Source: Alphaproteobacteria bacterium (GTDB lineage Bacteria; Pseudomonadota; Alphaproteobacteria; UBA6184). From it: a stretch of 20,910 bases of DNA. A program made the translations under genes and the position numbers. A model generated the notes under the pieces. The model made no database searches. It was not told the origin of the DNA and saw nothing but the letters and a program-made list of their open reading frames with translations. This document shows positions 6,795-14,967 of this stretch, piece after piece (within the stretch, counting starts at the first letter, position 1; each line of letters begins with the position of its first letter). The stretch spans positions 1-20,910 of the forward strand of contig JAUIKZ010000013.1 of the NCBI GenBank assembly GCA_030433125.1, written 5' to 3'.

Positions 6795-6836
6795 TTATAA
6801 AAGCTTAGTAAATTTTGTATAGTCTAATCAATAAGG
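6795..6836 (+). promoter_or_regulatory. Candidate gdhB promoter and ribosome-binding site
   Basis: TATAGT at 6818-6823 makes a reasonable -10, with a weak -35 TTATAA at 6795-6800 (17-nt spacer). AAGG at 6833-6836 is the ribosome-binding site, 10 nt before the gdhB ATG, so any transcript from here would have a very short leader. Confidence 0.35.
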
Positions 6837-6846
6837 TTTAATATTT

Positions 6847-9800
6847 ATGGCAGCAACGGCAAAAGATATTTTAGAAAATTACTACCAATATGCAGCGCAA
6901 CAAAACTATAATTCGCACTTTGTAAGGTCGCTGCTGCGCGCCTTGCCCGCTGACCACATTACCATTTTGGGGCTAGATGGCATTAAACATTTGGTAAATC
7001 AATGTTTTCAATCTCTTACCAATATTAACCAGCAGCATGAAGATATTTCTATTTCGGTGTTTAACACCACCCACTACGCCACCCAAAAAGACTTGGGCAC
7101 CACCTTGCTGGTCGCAGGGCCTGATTATAGCTTTAATACCGACTCATTGTTGAGCGAGCTAAAAAGCCGCGGTGTTGAGGTTGAGTATATGCTGTATGGC
7201 ACGTCGCAGCATGCGCCGGCCGCTGCCCCTTCCCACCAAATGCGCACATCGTTTCCCAGTGCCGTTACATATATGCAGCTGACACAGGTATTAAGCTTTG
7301 AAGAGATTGAGGCCCTCGAAAAAAATATCTACAGCATTTATGAAGAGCTGCGGGCGGTTAACCAAGACTATGGCCCTAGTTTAGAGCTCCTCCACAACAG
7401 CATGGATGCTATGCAGCCCGAGCATCGTGAATTATGCCAGTGGCTTGAAGAAGAGCATTTTAAATTTTGGGGGGCAACGCTTAGCACTGACCCTAATAAC
7501 GCCTATGGCTTGTTGCGCACACCGCCCTACGCCTCTTCTTTTCTATCCGGCCATGCCCCTAACCTGATTGATATTCACCCAACGGCCCCCCTTATTGATG
7601 AGCGCGAACCTTTTGTGCAAATAAACATCCCTCTTAAAAATAAGGAGCAGACCTTAACTCTGGTGGGGGCTTTTACCCGCAAGGGAAGGGGGCGGCATAT
7701 TTCTACGGTGCCTGTGGTGCGTGAAAAGCTGGAGCGGGTTATTGGTCAGCTGGAACAGCAAGATAACTTTCTGCATCACAAAGAGGCTTACAGTGTGTTG
7801 GAGAGTTTTCCATTGCGTGAGCTTTTTCTTATGGCGGAAGAGGAGCTGCTGAAGCGGCTTCAGGTTATTTTGTCTCTGCCGGCGAACACCCTTAGCAAGG
7901 TCTTTATAAGCCCTTTACCGCAAGGGCTTTCGTTGGTGGCACTTATTAATGAGAAAAGCTATAACGATAAATTGAAAAACAATATCATACGCTTTTTGCA
8001 AGAGGAGCTAAGTACCCTGGCCACCCACCACACGGTAAAAATGACTCCATTTGGTATGGCGCGCCTGCACGTGGTGTTGCCGCTTTCCGCGCAGGAAACG
8101 CTAAATGAGGAGGCGCTTCGTAAAGGCATCGAGTCACTTTGTCGCTCTTGGGAAGATGCTTTTAAAACCCTTTGTGTGCAAAATTTGCAACCTCTTGAAG
8201 CCGAAAGGTTGTGGGCGAAATATGCACCGGCCTTTTCGGATATTTATAAAACCCAACACACCCCCGAAGAGGCGCTGGAGGACCTTACTTATTTAGAGTC
8301 GCTTCTTACCAATGACACGGCGCTAAGGCTGAATGTGTCGATTATTGAGGAGGAGCCGTCCACGGCTGTTTTGGTGATTTATAAAAAAGGGGCGCCTCTC
8401 ACCCTTGATAAGTTGTACCCCTTACTACAAAACATGGGTCTCAATATTCAGCAGGAAACACCCTATAACGTGAATTTCTTGCGGGTGCGCGATGATGTGT
8501 GGATTCATAATATTACGGTTACCAGCCAAGGCGTTCCTTTAGAGAACCTTCACACGTATAAAGATGTGTTTGTGCAGGCTTTTTATGCATTGTGGCACAG
8601 TGAAACCCCTGTGGACCCGCTTAACTCCTTAACACTTAAGGCGGGGTTGTGTTTGCGGGAAATCGATTTGTTGCGGCTGTTTGTAAAGTATTTGCGCCAA
8701 CTCAACTTTAGCTTTAGTGGTGGTTATATTCTAAAAGCACTCGTCAATAATCATGCGCTCACGCATAAATTGGTGGCGGCCTTTCATTATAAGTTTAACC
8801 CTCGCGAGGGGGCGTTAGGAGATGCCTCGGCCTTTGCAGCTTATATGGAACCCTTGTTGGAAGAGATTTCGGACATTGAGCACCCTGATACCTTCCGGGT
8901 GTTTTCCCGTTTAGCCAATTTGCTGGAAGCGGCACTTCGAACGAACTTCTTTAAAAAGGATGGGGCTACGCACAAAGCGCTCCCTTACATTTCCATCAAG
9001 TTCCGCAGCAACGATATAACCGACATCCCTAAACCAGTGCCCTATGCGGAAATATTTGTATATTCCGATAAATTAGAAGGGGTGCACCTACGCAGTGGGC
9101 CAGTATCGCGCGGGGGGTTGCGTTGGTCTGACCGGGCGGAAGATTTTCGCACCGAGGTGCTGGCACTGGTAAAAGCCCAAAACGTGAAAAACGCGGTGAT
9201 TGTGCCCCAGGGCTCGAAAGGCTGTTTTTATGTAAAAACGCCATCCCCCACTCGTGATGATGCTATTGCGGCTTATAAGCAATTTATAAAGGGGCTGCTT
9301 GATATTACCGACAACCGGGTGGATAGCCAAGTGGTGACGCCGCCAAACGTGGTGGCTTATGATGGCCCCGACTCTTATTTGGTGGTGGCCGCTGATAAAG
9401 GTACGGCTACCTTCTCGGACATAGCAAACAGCATTTCGCAGGACTATAACTTCTGGTTGGGTGATGCCTTTGCCTCTGGGGGCAGCCAGGGCTATGACCA
9501 TAAAAAAATGGGCATCACATCCCGGGGAGCGTGGGAGGCGGCGAAACGTCACTGCCATGAAGAGCTGGGGAAGCATCCTGAAAAAGACCCTATAACCGTG
9601 GTGGGTATCGGTGATTTATCGGGCGATGTCTTTGGAAATGGGGTGTTGCTCTCGCGCACTATACTGTTGCAGGCCGCCTTTAATCATCAGCACATTTTTC
9701 TTGACCCCACCCCAGACGCGCAAAAAAGCTATGACGAGCGCTTGCGTATGTTTAAGGCGTTTCCTACCCGCTGGGATGACTATGATAAAAGCACCATGAG

Positions 9801-11448
9801 CGAGGGGGGGATGATTATTTCTCGCGCCAGCAAGGCCGTGGAACTCACTCCTCAAGTAAAAGCGTTCCTCCAAACCGAGCGCGATGTGCTGAGCCCCAAC
9901 GACATCATTCGCCTGATACTTAAAGCACCGGTTGATATGTTATGGTTTGGGGGGATTGGGACCTTTATTAAGGCGGCCCATGAAAATAATCATGATGTGT
10001 CGGATAAAGCAAACGATGACATTCGGGTGAATGGGAAAGAGGTGCAGGCTAAAATTATTGTGGAGGGGGCTAACCTCGGGATCACCCAACAGGGCCGTAT
10101 TGAATATGCGCTCAAGGGGGGGCGTATCAACACAGATGCCCTTGATAACTCAGCGGGCGTTGACTGCTCCGACCATGAGGTAAACATTAAAATTTTGTTG
10201 GCGCATGTGATGCAGCAAAAGAAGCTCACGCAGGACCAACGTAATGTGTTGCTGGAAAAAATGGAGAGCACTGTGGCCACTCATGTGTTGCAGCATAATT
10301 ATTTGCAAAATATAGCGATCAGCTTGGCGGAGTATGAAAAGGCCGCCATTTTAGAAGAGCACGCGCAACTTATGGCGCGCCTGGAACGGGCTGAGTTCCT
10401 CGACCCTGAGCTTGAATTTCTGCCAGAAGAGGAAGAGATCGAAAAGCGCGCCGGCAAAAACCTTGGGCTCACGCGGCCCGAGCTGTGTGTGTTGCTTTTG
10501 TATGTAAAAAACTACTATTTCCAAAAATTAATGGCCATGCCTGAACTGCTGGATGACCCTTATTGCAACCGCTGGTTGTATGCTTATTTCCCGCAAGAAC
10601 TACACAACGATTTTAGCGCGTTTATTGAGGCGCATCCACTACGCCGCGAGATTATCGCCACCCAAATTGTGAATGAGATAATCAATCGTACGGGCATGCA
10701 TTTTATTGCGCGTCTTATGTTTCAAACAGGGAAGTCCTTTGAAGAAATTTTGCTGGCCTATGTGGTGACACGCCACCTATTTGATATGGAGTCTACATGG
10801 GAGCGTCAACAAACTTTTGAGGCGATGCTAACAGGGCGCAAGTTTTTAAGCTTCATTACGCTGGTGCGTCGCCTATTTACCCGCTCGTGCTTGTGGTTGC
10901 TCACCCATCTGCCCAATAAGTGGTCGTGCCTCACCGATCTTATAACGTCATATGAAGGCACCTTCCTCCGGGTGTTGGAGCAATTTGAGGCGACGGCCCC
11001 AACCTATGACAATGCCCAAGACCAGCTGTTAGAGCATCTGCACAGTAAGCTGCGTGTGCTGCGTTTTACCACCATGCCCTTTGCCCATGCAAAACACTTT
11101 GAAGACTCTCTCCAACACTTCGTGGCTGTGGGCGAGCTGTTTGGCTTTAGCTGGCTGTTTGTGAATCTAGAAGAAACGGTGCCAGAAAGTTTTTGGCACA
11201 AGATGCTGCTTCATGGCACACGCCATGATTTGTATGACTTACAAGGGAAACTCACCTCGGCATTGATGAAAAAAATGAATGATGAGGGCCTTTCTTTTGA
11301 GCAAGCTATTGTGCCTTATCACGAGGATATCGCCATGATTCGGGAGCTTGTGGAAGAAATCAAGCCTAAAAGTGCGAAGGACGCGTGGACATTATCGCTG
11401 CTTGCGCGACATTTGCGGTTGCTAACCGAGAAAGTATGTGCTAAATAA
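6847..11448 (+). CDS. gdhB: Large NAD-dependent glutamate dehydrogenase
   Basis: Oxidatively deaminates L-glutamate to 2-oxoglutarate and ammonia with NAD+, feeding amino-acid carbon into the TCA cycle. At 1533 aa it belongs to the very large (about 180-kDa) bacterial class. The N-terminal ~700 residues are the long regulatory part with ACT-like segments. The catalytic domain is unmistakable: RGGLRWSDR at 755-763, NAVIVPQGSKGCFYVK at 782-797 with Lys791, VVAYDGPDSYLVVAADKGTATFSD at 835-858, and FWLGDAFASGGSQGYDHKKMGITSRGAWE. The NAD-binding region follows, with GIGDLSGDVFGNG and ADLG-like IIVEGANLGIT. A C-terminal helical domain follows. No frameshift is visible. AAGG precedes the ATG by 10 nt. 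It lies directly upstream of the dusB-ntr cluster, an apt partner for nitrogen control, although a hairpin separates them. Confidence 0.97.
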   Translation: MAATAKDILENYYQYAAQQNYNSHFVRSLLRALPADHITILGLDGIKHLVNQCFQSLTNINQQHEDISISVFNTTHYATQKDLGTTLLVAGPDYSFNTDSLLSELKSRGVEVEYMLYGTSQHAPAAAPSHQMRTSFPSAVTYMQLTQVLSFEEIEALEKNIYSIYEELRAVNQDYGPSLELLHNSMDAMQPEHRELCQWLEEEHFKFWGATLSTDPNNAYGLLRTPPYASSFLSGHAPNLIDIHPTAPLIDEREPFVQINIPLKNKEQTLTLVGAFTRKGRGRHISTVPVVREKLERVIGQLEQQDNFLHHKEAYSVLESFPLRELFLMAEEELLKRLQVILSLPANTLSKVFISPLPQGLSLVALINEKSYNDKLKNNIIRFLQEELSTLATHHTVKMTPFGMARLHVVLPLSAQETLNEEALRKGIESLCRSWEDAFKTLCVQNLQPLEAERLWAKYAPAFSDIYKTQHTPEEALEDLTYLESLLTNDTALRLNVSIIEEEPSTAVLVIYKKGAPLTLDKLYPLLQNMGLNIQQETPYNVNFLRVRDDVWIHNITVTSQGVPLENLHTYKDVFVQAFYALWHSETPVDPLNSLTLKAGLCLREIDLLRLFVKYLRQLNFSFSGGYILKALVNNHALTHKLVAAFHYKFNPREGALGDASAFAAYMEPLLEEISDIEHPDTFRVFSRLANLLEAALRTNFFKKDGATHKALPYISIKFRSNDITDIPKPVPYAEIFVYSDKLEGVHLRSGPVSRGGLRWSDRAEDFRTEVLALVKAQNVKNAVIVPQGSKGCFYVKTPSPTRDDAIAAYKQFIKGLLDITDNRVDSQVVTPPNVVAYDGPDSYLVVAADKGTATFSDIANSISQDYNFWLGDAFASGGSQGYDHKKMGITSRGAWEAAKRHCHEELGKHPEKDPITVVGIGDLSGDVFGNGVLLSRTILLQAAFNHQHIFLDPTPDAQKSYDERLRMFKAFPTRWDDYDKSTMSEGGMIISRASKAVELTPQVKAFLQTERDVLSPNDIIRLILKAPVDMLWFGGIGTFIKAAHENNHDVSDKANDDIRVNGKEVQAKIIVEGANLGITQQGRIEYALKGGRINTDALDNSAGVDCSDHEVNIKILLAHVMQQKKLTQDQRNVLLEKMESTVATHVLQHNYLQNIAISLAEYEKAAILEEHAQLMARLERAEFLDPELEFLPEEEEIEKRAGKNLGLTRPELCVLLLYVKNYYFQKLMAMPELLDDPYCNRWLYAYFPQELHNDFSAFIEAHPLRREIIATQIVNEIINRTGMHFIARLMFQTGKSFEEILLAYVVTRHLFDMESTWERQQTFEAMLTGRKFLSFITLVRRLFTRSCLWLLTHLPNKWSCLTDLITSYEGTFLRVLEQFEATAPTYDNAQDQLLEHLHSKLRVLRFTTMPFAHAKHFEDSLQHFVAVGELFGFSWLFVNLEETVPESFWHKMLLHGTRHDLYDLQGKLTSALMKKMNDEGLSFEQAIVPYHEDIAMIRELVEEIKPKSAKDAWTLSLLARHLRLLTEKVCAK

Positions 11449-11469
11449 GTAGTCATAAAAATTACTTAT
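11445..11469 (+). promoter_or_regulatory. Hairpin across the gdhB stop and dusB leader
   Basis: ATAAGTA (11445-11451) and TACTTAT (11463-11469) form a perfect 7-bp stem with an 11-nt loop. The stem includes the gdhB stop codon and ends one base before the dusB ATG at 11471. No Shine-Dalgarno sequence is visible before dusB. The hairpin could affect dusB translation or be a weak processing site; it has no T-run to act as a terminator. Confidence 0.35.
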
Positions 11470-11470
11470 C

Positions 11471-12469
11471 ATGTCATTAACAATTGATTCCATAAAATTA
11501 GCAAGTAATGTTATACTTGCACCCATGACAGGCGTTACAGACTTACCCTTTCGCAAAATTGTGCGTAAACTAGGGGTGGGGCTTGTGGTGAGCGAAATGA
11601 TCGCCTCACAAGCCATGGTGCGTCAAACCAGGCAATCTATGCAAATGTCGCAACGCTCCCCCGAAGAATACCCTATGGCCGTGCAATTAGCGGGCTGTGA
11701 GCCCGAGGTAATGGCGGAGGCGGCCAAGCTCAATGAGGATATGGGAGCGCATATTATTGACATCAACATGGGCTGTCCGGTAAAAAAGATCGCCGTTAAT
11801 AGCCACGCTGGGGCGGCGTTGATGCGGGATGAAACAAAGGCCGCTAAGATTATTGAGGCGGTTATTAAGGCGGTAAAGCTACCCGTGACCCTTAAAATGC
11901 GCACGGGCTGGGACGACAGCAACCGCAATGCCCCGCGCTTGGCGAAAATTGCCGAAGACCTAGGGGTGAAAATGATTACGGTGCATGGGCGCACCCGCAA
12001 GCAACTGTACACAGGTAAAGCCGATTGGTCGTTTATACGCACCGTTAAAGAAGCGGTCAGTGTGCCTGTGATTGGCAATGGAGACGTGGTGATGGAAGAA
12101 GATGCCTCCGCCTTGCTCGAAGCCTCTGGCACAGATGGTGTGGCTATTGGCCGTGGCGCTTATGGACGCCCTTGGTTTTTGAATCAGATTCAGCATTACC
12201 TAAAAACCGGAAAAAAGCTGCCAGACCCGTCTATACCTGAACAATACGCCATAATTAAAGAACACCTTGAGTCGATCATGAGCCATTATGGTCATGACCG
12301 TGGGGTGTTTATTTCCCGTAAGCATTTGGGTTGGTATACCAAAGGGCTAACGGGGTCTGCGGACTTCCGGGGGGAGGTAAACCAAACCACCACCTATGAA
12401 GCCCTTGAAAAGTTGGTTGATAATTATTATCAATCTGTAATAGAAAATGTATCAACTATAGCATCATAA
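11471..12469 (+). CDS. dusB: tRNA-dihydrouridine synthase DusB (NifR3 family)
   Basis: An FMN-dependent enzyme that reduces specific uridines in the tRNA D-loop to dihydrouridine using NADPH. The 332-aa length is normal. The FMN-barrel start LASNVILAPMTGVTDLPFR is at residues 10-28. The catalytic cysteine is Cys102 in DINMGCPVKK. KMRTGWDD (142-149), TVHGRTRKQLYTG (170-182, His172) and GNGDV and AIGRGAYGRPW form the remaining active-site and FMN-binding blocks. RKHLGWYTKGL is the C-terminal tRNA-binding signature. In alphaproteobacteria this gene (nifR3) heads the ntrBC-ntrYX locus, and here it is followed 13 bp later by an NtrC-like DNA-binding protein. No Shine-Dalgarno precedes the ATG; a hairpin occupies the leader. 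Confidence 0.95.
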   Translation: MSLTIDSIKLASNVILAPMTGVTDLPFRKIVRKLGVGLVVSEMIASQAMVRQTRQSMQMSQRSPEEYPMAVQLAGCEPEVMAEAAKLNEDMGAHIIDINMGCPVKKIAVNSHAGAALMRDETKAAKIIEAVIKAVKLPVTLKMRTGWDDSNRNAPRLAKIAEDLGVKMITVHGRTRKQLYTGKADWSFIRTVKEAVSVPVIGNGDVVMEEDASALLEASGTDGVAIGRGAYGRPWFLNQIQHYLKTGKKLPDPSIPEQYAIIKEHLESIMSHYGHDRGVFISRKHLGWYTKGLTGSADFRGEVNQTTTYEALEKLVDNYYQSVIENVSTIAS

Positions 12470-12482
12470 GTAGAGTATAAAA

Positions 12483-12752
12483 ATGAATGTAAAATCAACC
12501 TCCTTGCAAGATATCATTCAAATAAAATTAAAATCCTATTTTGATACATTAAACGGCAGTTTCCCGCCTGATGGCATCTATGACATTATTATTGAGCAAG
12601 TAGAAAAACCTCTCCTTAAGCTCACGCTCGCGCATACGGGCGGCAACCAAATTAAAGCCGCCAAAATACTGGGGATTAATCGCAATACTATTCGCAAAAA
12701 AATAAGCCATCTAGACATAAACCTAGATGACATAAAGCAAGAGTCCACCTAA
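12483..12752 (+). CDS. Fis-like protein equivalent to the C-terminal DNA-binding domain of NtrC
   Basis: An 89-aa protein with a Fis-type helix-turn-helix at about residues 54-76 (GNQIKAAKILGINRNTIRKK). The whole chain, from the LKSYFDTLNGSFPPDGIYDIIIEQVEKPLLKLTLAHTGG part onward, follows the pattern I know from the last ~85 residues of alphaproteobacterial NtrC (FPP-G-YD, then E-PL-LTL). Receiver and AAA+ domains are absent, and no ntrB is present. The position between dusB and ntrY is where ntrB-ntrC would lie, so I read it as an ntrC reduced to its DNA-binding domain. The E. coli dusB-fis operon has the same arrangement. It probably acts as a dimeric DNA-binding or nucleoid-type regulator. 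Its stop is one base before the ntrY ATG. There is no strong ribosome-binding site, so coupling to dusB is likely. Confidence 0.85.
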   Translation: MNVKSTSLQDIIQIKLKSYFDTLNGSFPPDGIYDIIIEQVEKPLLKLTLAHTGGNQIKAAKILGINRNTIRKKISHLDINLDDIKQEST

Positions 12753-12753
12753 C

Positions 12754-14967
12754 ATGGCCGCGCACCTCCCACGCCGTCTTTCTTATCTCTATCACGTGAT
12801 AAGACAAGGTGTGAATTTAAGATCCCTCACAAAGGTTCTTATTATATTGGCGGTTTTGTCGGGGCTCGCTACATACCCTATTCTTACTAACAAATTTCAA
12901 TTTGCAGGTGCCACCATTGTGCAGATGGCCTACTTGTTGTTCTTTTGGAACATCTTGCTGCTGTCGGCCTTAGCGCTTGTGGTGATTATTCGTGTTACGA
13001 CCCTTTATGTGCGACGGCGACGCGGGCTTGGCGCTTCCCGCTTCCACAGCCGGTTAGCCTTTATCTTTAGCTCGTTTGCTATTGTGCCCACGCTTATTGC
13101 CGGTTTTTTTTCCACCGCCCTTTATGAGCGAAGTGTGCAGGTGTGGTTCGACAGCCTTACCAAAGGTATTATCGAAGAAGCCTCATCCATTGCGGGGTTG
13201 TATCACCAGGAGCTCAACCAATCGCTTAAAAGTGATGCGCTGGATGTGTCTTACGCGCTACGCCAAGAAATTAAAACCAACCCTAACAAAGAGCGCCTCC
13301 AACAGTTTGTGGACCAGGTTCAAAAAAACCGCGGGTTAGCCGAAGTGGCGATCTATAATAATAACTTCGCCCCAGTGGTAATGGCGCAGAATTCTTATGT
13401 GCTTCGAATAGAAGAAATAGACCATGAAACAAAAGTCCGGCTTCTCCGCAACGAGATCCGCGCCTTTGTGAACGATAAACGAACACGCGCACGGGTTATG
13501 TTAAAAGTCCACCCAAATCATGATCTGTTTTTGATGGTAGGGCGCCGCGCCAACGAGGAAGCCTTTGATTATTTGCAACGGGTAAAGCTATCGAAAGAAC
13601 GTTTTATTGCGCTAGAAAAACACCGCTGGGAGCTGCGCATTTACTTCTTTATTACCTATGCGCTTATCACCATTTTGTTGTTACTTACCTCTATTGTGGT
13701 GGGGGTGTCTTTGGCGGATTACATTTCTAAGCCCGTTGAACAGCTTATTCAGGTGGCACAGAGGATTAGGGCTGGGGACTGGTCAACGCGGGTTGAGGTG
13801 CAAAATAATGTGGTTGAGTTTTTGGGGCTTGCCAGAGCTTTTAACAAAATGATGGCCTACATTAACAACCAGAAGCAAGCCCTTGAGCTGGCTAACGTGG
13901 AAATTGAAGAACGCCGCCGGTTTATTGAAACCACCTTAGCGGGTGTATCCGCTGGGGTGATTGCCCTGGACAATAACAACAAGGTTATCTTGTTTAATGC
14001 CTCTGCTATCAACACCTTGGGACTGCGCAGCCCAGACACTTACATCGGGCGGGATGTAACAAACGTATTGCCCCAGGTAAAAGAAATATTTTTAAACAGC
14101 AAGCTCTACCCACAAGAGCCCATCACGGATAACATCATTATTAATGTGAAGGGCAGCGCCAAGCACTTGCTTATCCGCATTGCGGCAGAAATTAATGAGG
14201 GGGGAATGATAGGGCAGGTGATTACATTTGATGACTTAACAGACCTTATCACGGCACAGAAAAAAGCTGCCTGGGGCGATGTGGCGCGCCAAGTGGCCCA
14301 CGAAATTAAAAACCCGCTCACGCCTATACAGCTCTCTGCCGAACGGTTGAAGCGCCGGTTTGCCCCCCCCCCTGATGACAAAGACAGCGAGGTTTTTAAC
14401 ACCTGCGTAGACACCATCACCCGTAAAGTAGATGATATTTACCGGATAGTGTATGAGTTTTCATCTTTCGCACGGATGCCGCAGGCGGTGAAGAAAGAGC
14501 ACAACCTATTGCATATTATAAAATCTACCTACAACCAAATGAAGGCTGCTTACCCTCAGGTGGCGTTTGCCTTCGAGTCGCAAGTAGAGTCAGCCACACT
14601 ATTTTGTGATGAGCAGCTGCTGACACAAGTAACCTTGAATATTCTCAAAAATGCCATCGAGTCATTTGAAGATATCCAAAATTCTACTTCAGAAACGCAC
14701 CAAATTAAGGTATCGTTTACAAGAGAGCCGGGTTGGTATGTGGTGAGCTTTCAAGATAATGGATCTGGCTTTACAGAAGCTGACCCCATGCAATATTTGA
14801 AACCCTATATAACGACAAAAAAGAAAGGATCTGGCCTTGGTTTAGCGATTGTAAAACGAATTATAGAGGAACATGAAGGCACTATAATTCTTGAAAACGC
14901 AGCCGAGGGTGGAGCCAAGGTTATGATTAAATTACCAGATGTTTTAGGAAAAGCGCATGCAATATGA
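12754..14967 (+). CDS. ntrY: NtrY-type membrane sensor histidine kinase
   Basis: The sensor kinase of the NtrY/NtrX two-component system, linked in other alphaproteobacteria to nitrogen metabolism, redox state and envelope functions. At 737 aa it has the full architecture. Membrane segments lie near residues 24-44, 50-75, 97-120 and 298-322, with a periplasmic loop at about 120-295. HAMP spans about 320-372, PAS about 395-490, and the H-box VAHEIKNPLTPIQLSAERLKRR carries the phospho-acceptor His516. The ATP-binding region has N-box NILKNAIES (Asn633), DNGSGF, and GSGLGLAIVKRI at 692-703. All catalytic boxes are intact. It starts 1 bp after the Fis/NtrC-like gene and its end overlaps ntrX by 11 bp, indicating translational coupling. 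The signal sensed is unknown. Confidence 0.95.
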   Translation: MAAHLPRRLSYLYHVIRQGVNLRSLTKVLIILAVLSGLATYPILTNKFQFAGATIVQMAYLLFFWNILLLSALALVVIIRVTTLYVRRRRGLGASRFHSRLAFIFSSFAIVPTLIAGFFSTALYERSVQVWFDSLTKGIIEEASSIAGLYHQELNQSLKSDALDVSYALRQEIKTNPNKERLQQFVDQVQKNRGLAEVAIYNNNFAPVVMAQNSYVLRIEEIDHETKVRLLRNEIRAFVNDKRTRARVMLKVHPNHDLFLMVGRRANEEAFDYLQRVKLSKERFIALEKHRWELRIYFFITYALITILLLLTSIVVGVSLADYISKPVEQLIQVAQRIRAGDWSTRVEVQNNVVEFLGLARAFNKMMAYINNQKQALELANVEIEERRRFIETTLAGVSAGVIALDNNNKVILFNASAINTLGLRSPDTYIGRDVTNVLPQVKEIFLNSKLYPQEPITDNIIINVKGSAKHLLIRIAAEINEGGMIGQVITFDDLTDLITAQKKAAWGDVARQVAHEIKNPLTPIQLSAERLKRRFAPPPDDKDSEVFNTCVDTITRKVDDIYRIVYEFSSFARMPQAVKKEHNLLHIIKSTYNQMKAAYPQVAFAFESQVESATLFCDEQLLTQVTLNILKNAIESFEDIQNSTSETHQIKVSFTREPGWYVVSFQDNGSGFTEADPMQYLKPYITTKKKGSGLGLAIVKRIIEEHEGTIILENAAEGGAKVMIKLPDVLGKAHAI

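Noticed and set aside
9088..9576. 162-codon minus-strand ORF inside gdhB
   Set aside because: It lies opposite the most conserved catalytic part of gdhB; its translation shows no family features and it has no ribosome-binding site. It is a shadow of the coding strand.
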